A DNA stretch of 64,000 nucleotides from Mantamonas sphyraenae (lineage: Eukaryota; CRuMs; Mantamonadidae), in contig JAPMXV010000034.1 in assembly GCA_026936335.1 (NCBI GenBank), forward strand, positions 442,001 to 506,000. Direction: 5' to 3'. The first letter of the stretch is position 1. Each line of letters opens with the position of its first letter. A program made the position numbers and the translations under genes. This document shows positions 52,035-61,023 of this stretch, piece after piece. The notes under the pieces were generated by a model. It was given only the letters and a program-made list of their open reading frames with translations, searched no databases and had not been told where the DNA came from.

Positions 52035-53273
52035 TGACATCTCACTCATACTCTCGCCACCACCAAAGTCACTCCCTTCGCCAATCTCCATCTGCAGCAG
52101 CAGCTGTTCCACCATGGTGCCCGAACCCCGAGCAGCTTCGACCGAAATCTGATTGGCAATGTCTGCCGCGCTGATGTCACGCTTCTGCAGCAACGAGTGG
52201 AACTTTGCTGCCACACTCTTTCTCTCTGCCACGCTGCTTGCTGTCTCCAATCCCGATGACGATGTGCCTCCTGCTCGCTTGCTTGCCCGTTGTGCGCGCT
52301 TGCGATCTCGCTTCCTCTGGCGTCGCGCCTCCATTCGCGCATCTCGCTCCATGTCCAGCTGCATCTGATCCAGACCCTCCATAAACATTTGAGTCGACCC
52401 GCTCACTGCTGTCATTCGATCCTATGTGTGTGTGTGTGTGTGTGGACAAAGGCGTCAGCGATGGATAGCACATTGCGCTCACCTCCTTTCCCAACGTACT
52501 GATTCAAATCCCATTGTGCTGAAACTGCCCACGGTGCCATATGTGCTGGTGGAGATGACACTGCGTGTGTCTGAATCCGAATCCATCTCCTGCCAGACGT
52601 GGCCCACCAGCATGTCGCTGGCAAAGCTCGCGTCTTCGTCGGCCTCTTCGTACAAACGCGTGGCCAGCTCGCGTTGCATGGCCATGGCTGCATCCGACGG
52701 CAGCGTACCACGTTGGTATCGGATGGTGCTCTGTGTGCCCCGTGTGTTCCACCCGTGTTCCGTGCTCCCGTGTTAGGCCTCTCGACAAACATGAACCAGG
52801 GCTGCGCGCCAAAATCCGTCCCACTCCACGCAAACGCACAGCAAAGTCTTTCCCGTACGCCCCTGCGCCTGTCTTGCCCGGCGGCATGTCCAATGCCAGG
52901 GGTCTTCTGTATGTGCCGTCCGTCACCGCTGCCGTGTTGGCCATTTCTCGCTCCAGCTGTGCTCCGTGTCAGCTTCCCACCCGTTTTTTGGCGCGCTTCT
53001 CCCACGTTTCCCGGCCGCTGACAAGGCCATGCACTCCTGCCATCCACATGTCTACAATGTCCCATCATCCCTTGCACCCCTTACCTGCTGGTTGCTGTAT
53101 GTGTTCTCGCCGCTGATCATGCCAATGGGCGTCTTTGCTTGCACTTTGACGATCCTCTCCAGTTCGCGTTCGCGGTACGCCTGCGCTTGTTGCAGCTCTG
53201 CCCCAGTCAGCTCACGCAGCACCTCGCTGTCCCTTTCATCTTCATCGCCACCTGACGAATTATGCCCACTCAT
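46125..53273 (-). CDS. 2277-aa coiled-coil, low-complexity protein
   Basis: Four exons (53273-53085, 52956-52840, 52730-52500, 52421-46125), all joined in phase 0. Exon 4 alone is 6.3 kb. The N-terminal 200 residues contain ELTGAELQQAQAYRERELERI, a Ser/Thr patch and LYEEADEDASFASDMLVGHVW. A Ser run then leads into long charged helices (about residues 300-750) rich in Glu/Arg/Ala/Gln, alternating with Ser/Gly linkers and acidic blocks. A helical domain near RVADMLQASSKQFDEYAQIALRA lies around residue 1600. The last 400 residues are Ser/Asp/Glu-rich. No TM, catalytic or zinc motif was seen. The size and coiled coils suggest a cytoskeletal or ciliary scaffold, but this is a guess. The last acceptor is (CA)n-TAG. 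Confidence 0.75.
52425..52442. repeat. (GT)n microsatellite at an intron 3' end (sense CA)
   Basis: In the sense of the coiled-coil gene this is (CA)n abutting the acceptor TAG of its last intron (52422-52499), as at other acceptors in this window. Confidence 0.75.
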
Positions 53274-53332
53274 GTTGCAGAATCAGCCCTGCACCAGCGA
53301 ATTTGTTTGTTTCGGTTGTAGCAGGTGTTCAT

Positions 53333-56062
53333 TCATTCCATTGTCCTGCCGTCAAACTGGATCACATCGGTGGGATACGTGATGCTGTCGAGCTGTTCCA
53401 AGTCTTCGATGACGTCGTTGCCTTGGTGTTCGTCGATGAAGCGCAACACATTCAAACTCAGATGTCTGCTGCTGCGGCTGTGCTTGCGCAGACTGTCCAG
53501 ACCGAACAGCTCTCGCTCCACAATCATGTTGCAAATGTGTTTGCAGGCACGTTCGTCAAACAGAGCCAAGCCAAAGTGCAGCTCCGTGATGCACCACTCT
53601 GTGCGTCCGTTGACCTGCAGTTTGCAAAAGGACATGTAGCCCACGCTGTTGTCCAGTCCCAGCTTTTCCTGCACCCGTTGTGCCACAGGATGTGTGTGCA
53701 TGTTTTCGGCTGTGTATGCATCTTCGTCAAGGGGACTGCCGGCGACGTCGTGCCCAGCTCCCTCATCCTCTTCCAGGGCTGTGCTGTCCACGCGAGCAAA
53801 AGGGAACGCCACATCAATGCGTTCCTCCGTCTCACTGTCGTTGGGGCTGTAGTATGAGTACGCCTGCACCATAACGGGCGAGCTCAACAGCAGATCGTTC
53901 AAGTTCTCCAGCAGCTGCGTCATCTTGACCACAAGCGGGTCATGAGACCAGCTGTACAGCTTGAGCTGCTCAAATCCTTTGAGTTGTGTGGGCACTTCGT
54001 TGATGCGCGTGCCCATAGGATACAAGATGGACGGCGGCCCGCTCCCACACGTCTCGTACAAGTACAGCTTGAACCACGCCGACGTGATTTCTGGAATCGG
54101 AGGTCCAAAGTGGTATGGTTGACAGCATGTGATGGTCTGCGTCTCCATCGTGATGGGTGCCATGCTGATCAGGATGGAGTACTTGGAATTCAGCACACGC
54201 AAGCGCGTCAGCTGGTCCAGCGTGTTCAGTGACTCGCAACGGATCATGTCCACGCCACCGTCGCTGTCATGCACAGCCACCTCTGAGTTGCGCCTCAGGA
54301 AGCGCAGCGTGTCTCGCAGCACCACTGCGTGTTCAAAGTAACGTTTTGCTTCCCCCTCAGCAATCGCCTCCACATTGTCAAGCTCTCCCAAGAACGAGTC
54401 CAACGACTCGTCTGCAAGTTTGCCCACCTCAAACATCGTCACTGCATGACTTTTCAGTCCCTGCGACAGGTTGCCCATCATCAGGAACGCCGTCAGCGTG
54501 CTGTCAAAGAAGAACCCGATGCGCTTGCTGTGCGGCGAATCGTTCAGTTCGCTGGCCAGCGCCGACGACGAAGGAGACGATGAAGCTGATGAAGACGAGT
54601 CGACTCGCGCTGTGCGTTCCTTGCCTGCGCCAGGGATGTCGTTGTGGCTGTATGCGCTCTCCTCCTTGATCACGACAGTGCGTCCGATCCACGACGAATG
54701 CCACCTGTCCACAACAGACGCATCCACCAGATTTTCCGGATCCAAATCCTCCAGATTTTCACCCACGTTCTTCTTGTAGGCAAATCCCAGGCGTACATAC
54801 AGCGACACGGCGTTCTGCACCAACGCCATGTCTGTTTCCAGTACCGACGCAAGCTCGGCGATGGGCGTGCGTTCGTCCAGCGACACAAACAACTTGTAAA
54901 GCAGCTTTTCCAGCGGGTCACCGCCCACACGGTTCATCACAAAGCCCTCCAGGGGCGGCACTGCGCGCAGAGGTGTTCAGGTGGTGTCAGCATTCGTGGC
55001 ATCAGATTGGGAAGCAATGCGCGTTTTGCTTCAACGCAGTTATACACACAATTGCACATCCAGGGAGAACGGGGAGAGTGCTGCACGTACCGACAAAGCA
55101 GTCGTCGCCGTCAATGGGAATGTCGAGGAAAATGAGGCCCTTTCTGTACAGGGAGTGGACCACACGGTGTTCAAAGGTGCCTGCTGCGCGTGGACCTCCA
55201 TCAATGAGGGCGTCGATAACTTCCTTCTCTGCGCGTGTGCACGCTTTGACGTCCTCCTCGGTGACAAACCCGATGTTGACAATCCACCAGTGGTAGATGG
55301 GCACTGCAGCGACCACTGTGGGCAGCAACGACTTGTTCACGCTGCGTTTCTTCTTCCACACTTGCCATGATTTGGACGCCCGTGCGTTGTTCATGATTTC
55401 AATGTACTGGTTGCGGCCGATCTTCAGCAAACGCAAGCCTGCGAACAACAGAGTGAGCAACCATCCTATCCGCACACCCACTCATTCCCTGTCTGCACAA
55501 ACACCGCCTTGTTGGCTGGGTACGTGCTCATCACCTACAGTCGGCGGCCGTAAAGTTGGGTAGCGAGTCGTAAGAGCGTTCTGTGCACGGCGGCAAACGG
55601 AGGGTCAGCGATTCGAAGCGAGGCAGCTTTCCTTCGCGCTCGACACACCTTCTTTCATGATGTCCATCATCATGTCCATGTAGTACTTGAAGGGCGTGAT
55701 GCGCAGTCCTCGCACAACCACGTCTGCGAGATGGTACGGGTACAGCTATGCCGCGTGGGGTGCGTGTGAGGTGAGAGGGGAAACACACAACGCGGGCTCT
55801 CACACTCTGCACCTACCATCAAATGCGTGCGTGAATGCTCCATTAGCTGCTGGTAGTATGTGCGCTCGTCTGGAATGATGTCTTTGATCACGTTGTCTGC
55901 CCACCGAACCTGGTTTTCCAACGAGAACTGATGCACAAGTCCCGTCCACGTCTCACGAGAGTTTCCCATGGCCTGACGCACATTCGACGGCAGATTCTGC
56001 CATGTGACATTCTGTCGAATGTACGGGTATACAGTCGCCTCGAACGAACCGCCCGTGCTCAT
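53333..56062 (-). CDS. FAM91A1: FAM91 family vesicle-tethering adaptor
   Basis: In animals FAM91A1 joins WDR11 and C17orf75 and links TBC1D23-golgin capture of endosome-derived vesicles at the trans-Golgi. Five exons (56062-55817, 55745-55649, 55580-55539, 55438-55091, 54960-53333) give 786 aa (human 838). The N-terminal blocks are almost colinear with human: NLPSNVRQAMGNS, YPYHLADVVVRGLRITPF, YDSLPNFTAADC with LRLLKIGRNQYIEIMN, VVHSLYRKGLIFLD and VPPLEGFVMNRV. The 42-nt third exon holds SYDSLPNFTAADC. The middle is more divergent, with a Ser run. It is divergent from the GlpC-like gene with only 56 bp between start codons. Confidence 0.94.
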
Positions 56063-56118
56063 CGTCTCTCGCTCTGGATGCGACTGCGCAGCTGCCGCGC
56101 TCGCCAATCCAAACGATC
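56063..56118. promoter_or_regulatory. 56-bp divergent promoter, FAM91 (-) and GlpC-like (+)
   Basis: The start codons of two oppositely transcribed genes are 56 bp apart, so 5' leaders must overlap or be extremely short. The segment is pyrimidine/CpG mixed, with no TATA box. Confidence 0.5.
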
Positions 56119-58058
56119 ATGTTCTCCCGTGCCACAACCTCTGCTGCACCTAAAACCCTGCTCGCTGCACGATCCGTGGTCTACCGAGGCGTGGCCACCG
56201 TGACTCCTTCGCGTCTGCAGACGGCTTCCTCCGCGAAACGCGAGCGCCCCAAAGGCCGACGACGCCAAAAAGTCGCCGCCAACGCCGCCGAATCGGGAGG
56301 CACAGATGCATCACCGGCCTCCCACGCTGCAGGAGGCGTCGACGGAGGTGGTTTGGAGAGTCGAAACCCCATTCCATGGACACATCCGGATTATTACGAC
56401 GAGGCAAAGCTGGAGAGGGTGGGTTGTCGCGTGTGCCCCTACGCTCGATTCCCTCACATGGCAACCGCTCACCCTTTCTCCCCTCTTCCCTGCCTCTCTT
56501 TGCCTTCCCCGCCACCCCTCCCCCTCTCCCTCCACCGCTCGCACAGGAGCTGCGCCGTGTGTTTGACATTTGCCACGGGTGCCGCAAGTGTTTCAACATC
56601 TGCAACAGCTTCCCGACCCTGTTCGACCTGATCGACGAGAGCAAAACACACGAACTGGACGCTGTGCCCAGCACCGAATTCAAAGCCGTGGTGGACGAGT
56701 GCACCCTGTGCGACCTGTGCTACAACATCAAATGCCCCTACACCCCTCCGCACGCCTTTAACATCGACTTTCCCGCACTCATGCTGCGCTACAGGGCCCA
56801 GGAGAACGCAGTGCGCAACAAGGCAGCCATCGAAAAGGTTGGCCAACACATGATTGACTCGTCCAAGGCAGACGAGCGCATGAAGATCAGCGAGGGCGGC
56901 ATGGAAGGGTTTGGGTTCAACGACACCGAGGAGGGTCTGGATAGGTCGCTGAAGCTACAGGAGCCCAGCATGGCCCACCGACTCATGACCAACACCGATT
57001 TGGTGGCCGGAGTGGCCACCAAGGCATCCTACTTCACCAACGTGGCCCTGTCCAACAAGTTGGTGCGTCAGATCATGGACCGTGCAATGGAGGTGCACCA
57101 GAACGCCAAGCTGCCCACGTATGTGCCCTCGGATCACACGTTTGTGAGCTCGGTTCAAGATCCGCCGGCGCATCACCCCAAGATGCGTGTGAACGAAAAG
57201 GGGCCGTTTGCAGGGAAAAAGGTTGTGTTTTACGCCACGTGTCTGGTCAACCACAGCGCACCGGACATCGGACACGCGGCCCAGTTTGTACTGTCCAAGT
57301 GTGGCGTACATACCAAGGCCGTGTATCCCACGTGCTGCGGCATGCCTCAGTTTGAGCAAGCCGACTTTGGTGCCGTGACAACCAAGGCCACCAAGGTGGC
57401 GTCTGTGCTCAATCGCTACGTCGACGAAGGCTACGACGTGGTTTCCCTTACGCCGTCGTGTTCACTCATGCTCAAGCACGAATGGCCTCTGCTGCTGCCG
57501 GATTCGGACCAGGTGGCCAAGCTGGCCGAAAACACGTACGACATCAGCGAGTATGTGGTGGCCATGGCACGTGAGGCAGGTCCAGAGTTTCCCAAGGTTC
57601 ATCCTCTGCCTGGATCCGTGACATTGCACCACGCGTGCCACTCGCGCGCCCAGAACAACGGCTTCAAAGGTCTGGAGCTGATGAAGCTCATTCCAGACAC
57701 CGAAGTGAGCATTGCCGAACGCTGCAGCGGCCACGGAGGCTCCTTTGGCGTGAAGAAGGCAACCCATATGAGTGCCATGAAGGTGGGCAAACCCGTCATG
57801 CAACAGGTGGTCCGCAACCACGAAGCCAGCAGCCAAAAGGCGGGCGCCAAACCCTACTTGTATGTTTCCAGCGAGTGTCCACTGGCAGGGCAACACATCC
57901 ACGCGGGCACCCGCGATCTCAACGCAAACGTGGCCGATTTTCTTGTTCAGGCTCGTCACCCCATCGAACTGTTGGCGGCAGCGATGCGAGATCCCCCACC
58001 CGAACCACGACGCGATGACGACCTGGATGACGACGAGATTCCGCCCATGCTTCGATGA
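56119..58058 (+). CDS. Mitochondrial GlpC-like 4Fe-4S / CCG-domain oxidoreductase subunit
   Basis: Exons 56119-56418 and 56547-58058 give 603 aa. The first 35 residues (MFSRATTSAAPKTLLAARSVVYRG) look like a mitochondrial presequence. Two ferredoxin-type clusters follow: CHGCRKCFNIC and CTLCDLCYNIKCPYTPP. Two cysteine-rich CCG repeats lie downstream: YATCLVNHSAPDIG...YPTCCGMPQFEQ and HHACHSRAQNNG...AERCSGHGGSFG. This is the architecture of bacterial GlpC, the electron-transfer subunit of anaerobic glycerol-3-phosphate dehydrogenase, and of related heterodisulfide-reductase D proteins. A bacterial-origin enzyme working in mitochondria is likely. The substrate oxidised by its partner is unknown, since no GlpA/B-like gene is here. 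Confidence 0.88.
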
Positions 58059-58148
58059 GAAAAAAATGAAAATGGCATGGAGCATTGTGGCCCAAATTGA
58101 GTGGAAAGCACACGCACGCGGAGGCAAGCACACAAACGACACGCACAC

Positions 58149-59664
58149 ATGGTCAACAGCGTTGTGTTGGAAGAAACCGGTGCGCAGCAGCGGTTTGAGA
58201 AACTTCTCTTGAGTCATGGCGTCAAGGCAATGGAGACAGGCCTTGTGGTGGGCCATGTGAGTGACAACAAGGCATGGGTGGTGGATCTGGTGCGCACGCC
58301 GCGAGAGGAAGGAACACCCGCACTTGCCGCACCCAAGTCGACCGCACCACGCACGGTGTTGGACAAAACGGACGTGGAGTGGATGTGTGCACACACGGGC
58401 GCCCTCAAGAACATGCTCCCGGGCGGCCTCGACGTCATCGGCGTCTATGTGTACCTGCCGGCAGATGCAGCCGTGACGGAATCGCCGCACCTGCTCCAAT
58501 GGCTGTCCGGCGTGGCCGAGGACTTGGACGAACGACCGGAACACTTGATGGTGCTTACCCTCAGCGCATCTAAACAGCGCGTGTTTGCACACAAGCACCT
58601 GAGCGCGGCGCCCAGCAAGCACAGCGCGGTGGAGGTCAAAGTCCAGCGCTTTGTGGACCGCTTTGTGCAGTTGCAGTGCACGTACACAGCTCGCATGAAC
58701 ACGTTTGTAGGCATGCCCGGCACAGCTGCCTCGGCTGCTCTTGCCGTGGAGGCTGCAGTCGAGCAGGAGAGCACACGCATCCGAAACGCTGCCGTCCGCC
58801 TCGACGGACACTTTGTTCTGGATGCATCTGCGCCCGCAGGCTCGCTGGCAGGCGGTAACAATGCAGGGTCGTCCTCTTCCAAGGGCAAGGGTGGCGGGAA
58901 AGCTGGCAAGGGCAAGAACAGGGACGACGGGGAGAGCGTTCCGATTGCAGCACAGCTTTTCCTGCCCCTGGCAAGCGGCACAGACAACAGGCTCAACTTG
59001 GACAGCGGTAAAAGCAAGGGATGTGTATCTGTCGTCTGGCCCGTGACTGTCGCTGCGCGTGCGTTTGTCCATGAAAAGAGCTCGGTGGGCGAGGCTGTGG
59101 CGGCTCTGAAGCGGGATATTTGCCAAAGCTTGGCTGTGCGTGTGGCCATGCTGCGCGACGAAGGAAACCAGCTGGTGGAGGATGGTGGTGATGCAAAGCG
59201 CACCATCGACGGGTCGGAGACTGGTGGAGCCTGGTTGCCTCCGCGGCGAGTCTTTTACGCGTACCACGGCCCCTTGTCCTTGTGCGACTATGTGATGCCC
59301 GGAGACAGCCGAGACGAGGTGCTGGAACGTTTGCGCACTCTTGCAGACATGGACGTGACTGAGGACGCGCTGCAAGAGGTAGAGGCGTTGCCGACGCTCA
59401 AGGTGGACGACTATTTCACTGTTCAAGAGCAAGAGAAGGCTGCCGGCAAGGGCAAAGGCAAGGGCAAGGGCAAGGGCAAGGGCAAGCAAGCAAGAAGCTT
59501 CATCTTCATCTGCAACTGGGGCGTCGTCTTTGTCGTCGTCGAGTAAGCCGAGGCCAAATGTGCCCTCGAAAGACAGTGTGTTTGCAGTGGTGTTGGCCGT
59601 AGTTGTGGTGCTCATCCTGCTGTTGATCTACCGCCTGCAGCATCCAGAGGAGTCGAGTGTGTGA
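58149..59664 (+). CDS. ODR4: ODR4 homologue (frameshift before the TM anchor)
   Basis: ER-membrane protein first described in nematodes, where it helps odorant receptors leave the ER; with UFSP2 it acts in UFMylation. The frame from 58149 matches ODR4: VVLEETGAQQRFEK, GLVVGHVSDNKAWVVDL, EWMCAHTGALKNMLPGGLDVIGVYVY, then KGCVSVVWPVTVAARAFVHEKSSV and PLSLCDYVMPGDS. In the KGKGKG stretch (59444-59495) the frame is lost by one base. The +1 frame continues as a Ser-rich linker and a TM anchor (SVFAVVLAVVVVLILLLIYRL) ending at 59664, exactly where ODR4 has its C-terminal TM. Read literally, the protein ends at 59546 without an anchor. Total about 504 aa if continuous. Confidence 0.88.
59444..59495 (+). 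other. ODR4: GGCAAG repeat with frameshift in ODR4
   Basis: Tandem GGCAAG hexamers (Lys-Gly repeats) followed by CAAGCAAGCAAG. The conserved C-terminal anchor is one base out of frame relative to the N-terminal part, so the repeat probably gained or lost a base by slippage or sequencing error. Confidence 0.8.
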
Positions 59665-59668
59665 GCCA

Positions 59669-60982
59669 TCAGCGCGAGGCGTGGGTCTGTTCCGCGAGCC
59701 AGTGGATGAGCCTGATTTCGGCTTGGGTGGTCTCGCTGACGTGGAACACCTGCATGTGCACGTGAGTGCCGTCAACAGACAGTTTCCCCACAAAGCGATA
59801 GGGTGTGTTCGGCTTGACATGGGTCAAGGAGAGGCCTGCGTCGTCGTCTGCATCCATGGCCAGGTACATCACGTCCAGGAGGGCTTGAGCGCGTCCAACG
59901 TCGTGAATACACGTACGCACAGTTCCATCCTGGTAGCTCTGTGCCTTTCGTTTGACCACACCCACCAGTTCCACAAGCTCAAGATCGTTGCCTCGTCCTC
60001 CCTGGGCCCGGATGCGTGCTTGCACGTCGTCTGCATCCACGTTCTTGATGCGCATCGTGTGGATGGCTTGAGCCATCCCGGCTCCCGAGCGCCCGTCTGC
60101 CATGCACAACACCATGTGGTCGTCCGTCTGCATGGAGTTGCTGGTGCTGGACGACGACGTCGACGACGACGTCGAGGTCGGGCCGGATTCCTTTGCCTTG
60201 CGTCCCTTGCGTTGCCGTTTGGGCATGGGTTCCATTCTCGACAGGTCTCCATGTCCGTTTTCATCCAGAGAGAAGGTCATTTGGCGGTATTCACGCTTGC
60301 GGGATCCGCCTTTGTAGCTGGCATTGTCCTGCTGCTCCTCGCCGTACGGCAAGCGCTTTTGGGCGTACGAATGGTGCTGGACGTTTTGATTCCCCTGCTG
60401 CTGCTGTTTTTGGTGCTGTTGCTGATTCTGATGCTGAAGATGGGGCATGTCATGGTGACCACGGCCGTATGCCATCTGTCCAGACCAATCGCCACCATGT
60501 TGATACGGCTGACTGTGGCCATAGACCTGCATCGCAGACATGTTTTCGCGCATTGCTGGCTGATACCGGCTCTGTTGAAACTGCAGTTGCTGCTGATGCT
60601 GTTGTTGTTGCTGTTGTCGAGGTGGGGGCGGAGGAGTCTCGAACCGATGCTCCTGCTGTCCGTATGACATGCTTGATGAGGACGACTGTCCATGTTCATA
60701 CTCGCCTCCAAAGTAAGGGTTGGAACCATACTCACCTGCGGCGTGCAGGTGAGTCATTTTCAAAGCCTCGAATCCTGATTCAATTCGAGCAAACTCGGGC
60801 ACGCCTTGCGGTGCGTGCAATCTCATCGGCGCCTGCTGCTGCTGCTGTTGCAATGGCAACATGCCGTACCTGCCATCATCTGGCATGAAGGACGACTGTC
60901 GGTTTGTGTTCCCTTGCACCCTTTGCGGTGTCTGCGAGGAACTGGATCCGTCAAAGTTGGCAAATCCGGAAAAGAAACTCAT
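59669..60982 (-). CDS. PolyQ/His-rich protein with C-terminal OB-fold, RPA2-like
   Basis: Intronless, 437 aa. The N-terminal 220 residues are Gln/His/Ser/Tyr-rich (runs of Q, PPPPPRQQQQQQHQQQ), and a basic patch (PKRQRKGRKAK) could be a nuclear signal. The C-terminal 150 residues resemble the OB fold of replication protein A 32-kDa subunits: LELVELVGVVKRKAQSYQDG, TVRTCIHDVG, YRFVGKLSVDGTHVHMQVFHV and AEIRLIHWLAEQTHA. RPA2 binds ssDNA within the RPA trimer. The usual phosphorylated Ser N-terminus and a C-terminal winged helix are not visible, so a divergent RPA2 or another OB protein is possible. It starts 41 bp after the stop of the upstream glucosidase gene and ends 4 bp from the ODR4 stop. 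Confidence 0.55.
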   Translation of the reverse strand: MSFFSGFANFDGSSSSQTPQRVQGNTNRQSSFMPDDGRYGMLPLQQQQQQAPMRLHAPQGVPEFARIESGFEALKMTHLHAAGEYGSNPYFGGEYEHGQSSSSSMSYGQQEHRFETPPPPPRQQQQQQHQQQLQFQQSRYQPAMRENMSAMQVYGHSQPYQHGGDWSGQMAYGRGHHDMPHLQHQNQQQHQKQQQQGNQNVQHHSYAQKRLPYGEEQQDNASYKGGSRKREYRQMTFSLDENGHGDLSRMEPMPKRQRKGRKAKESGPTSTSSSTSSSSTSNSMQTDDHMVLCMADGRSGAGMAQAIHTMRIKNVDADDVQARIRAQGGRGNDLELVELVGVVKRKAQSYQDGTVRTCIHDVGRAQALLDVMYLAMDADDDAGLSLTHVKPNTPYRFVGKLSVDGTHVHMQVFHVSETTQAEIRLIHWLAEQTHASR

Positions 60983-61023
60983 TCCATTGGCAACTCCCGC
61001 GCGATCCCACTCTGTTTGCTTAT

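Noticed and set aside
57462-59615. 717-codon open frame on the minus strand
   Set aside because: It lies antisense to the GlpC-like and ODR4 genes, crosses both and has a Cys/His-rich composition expected from the complement of GC-rich coding DNA.
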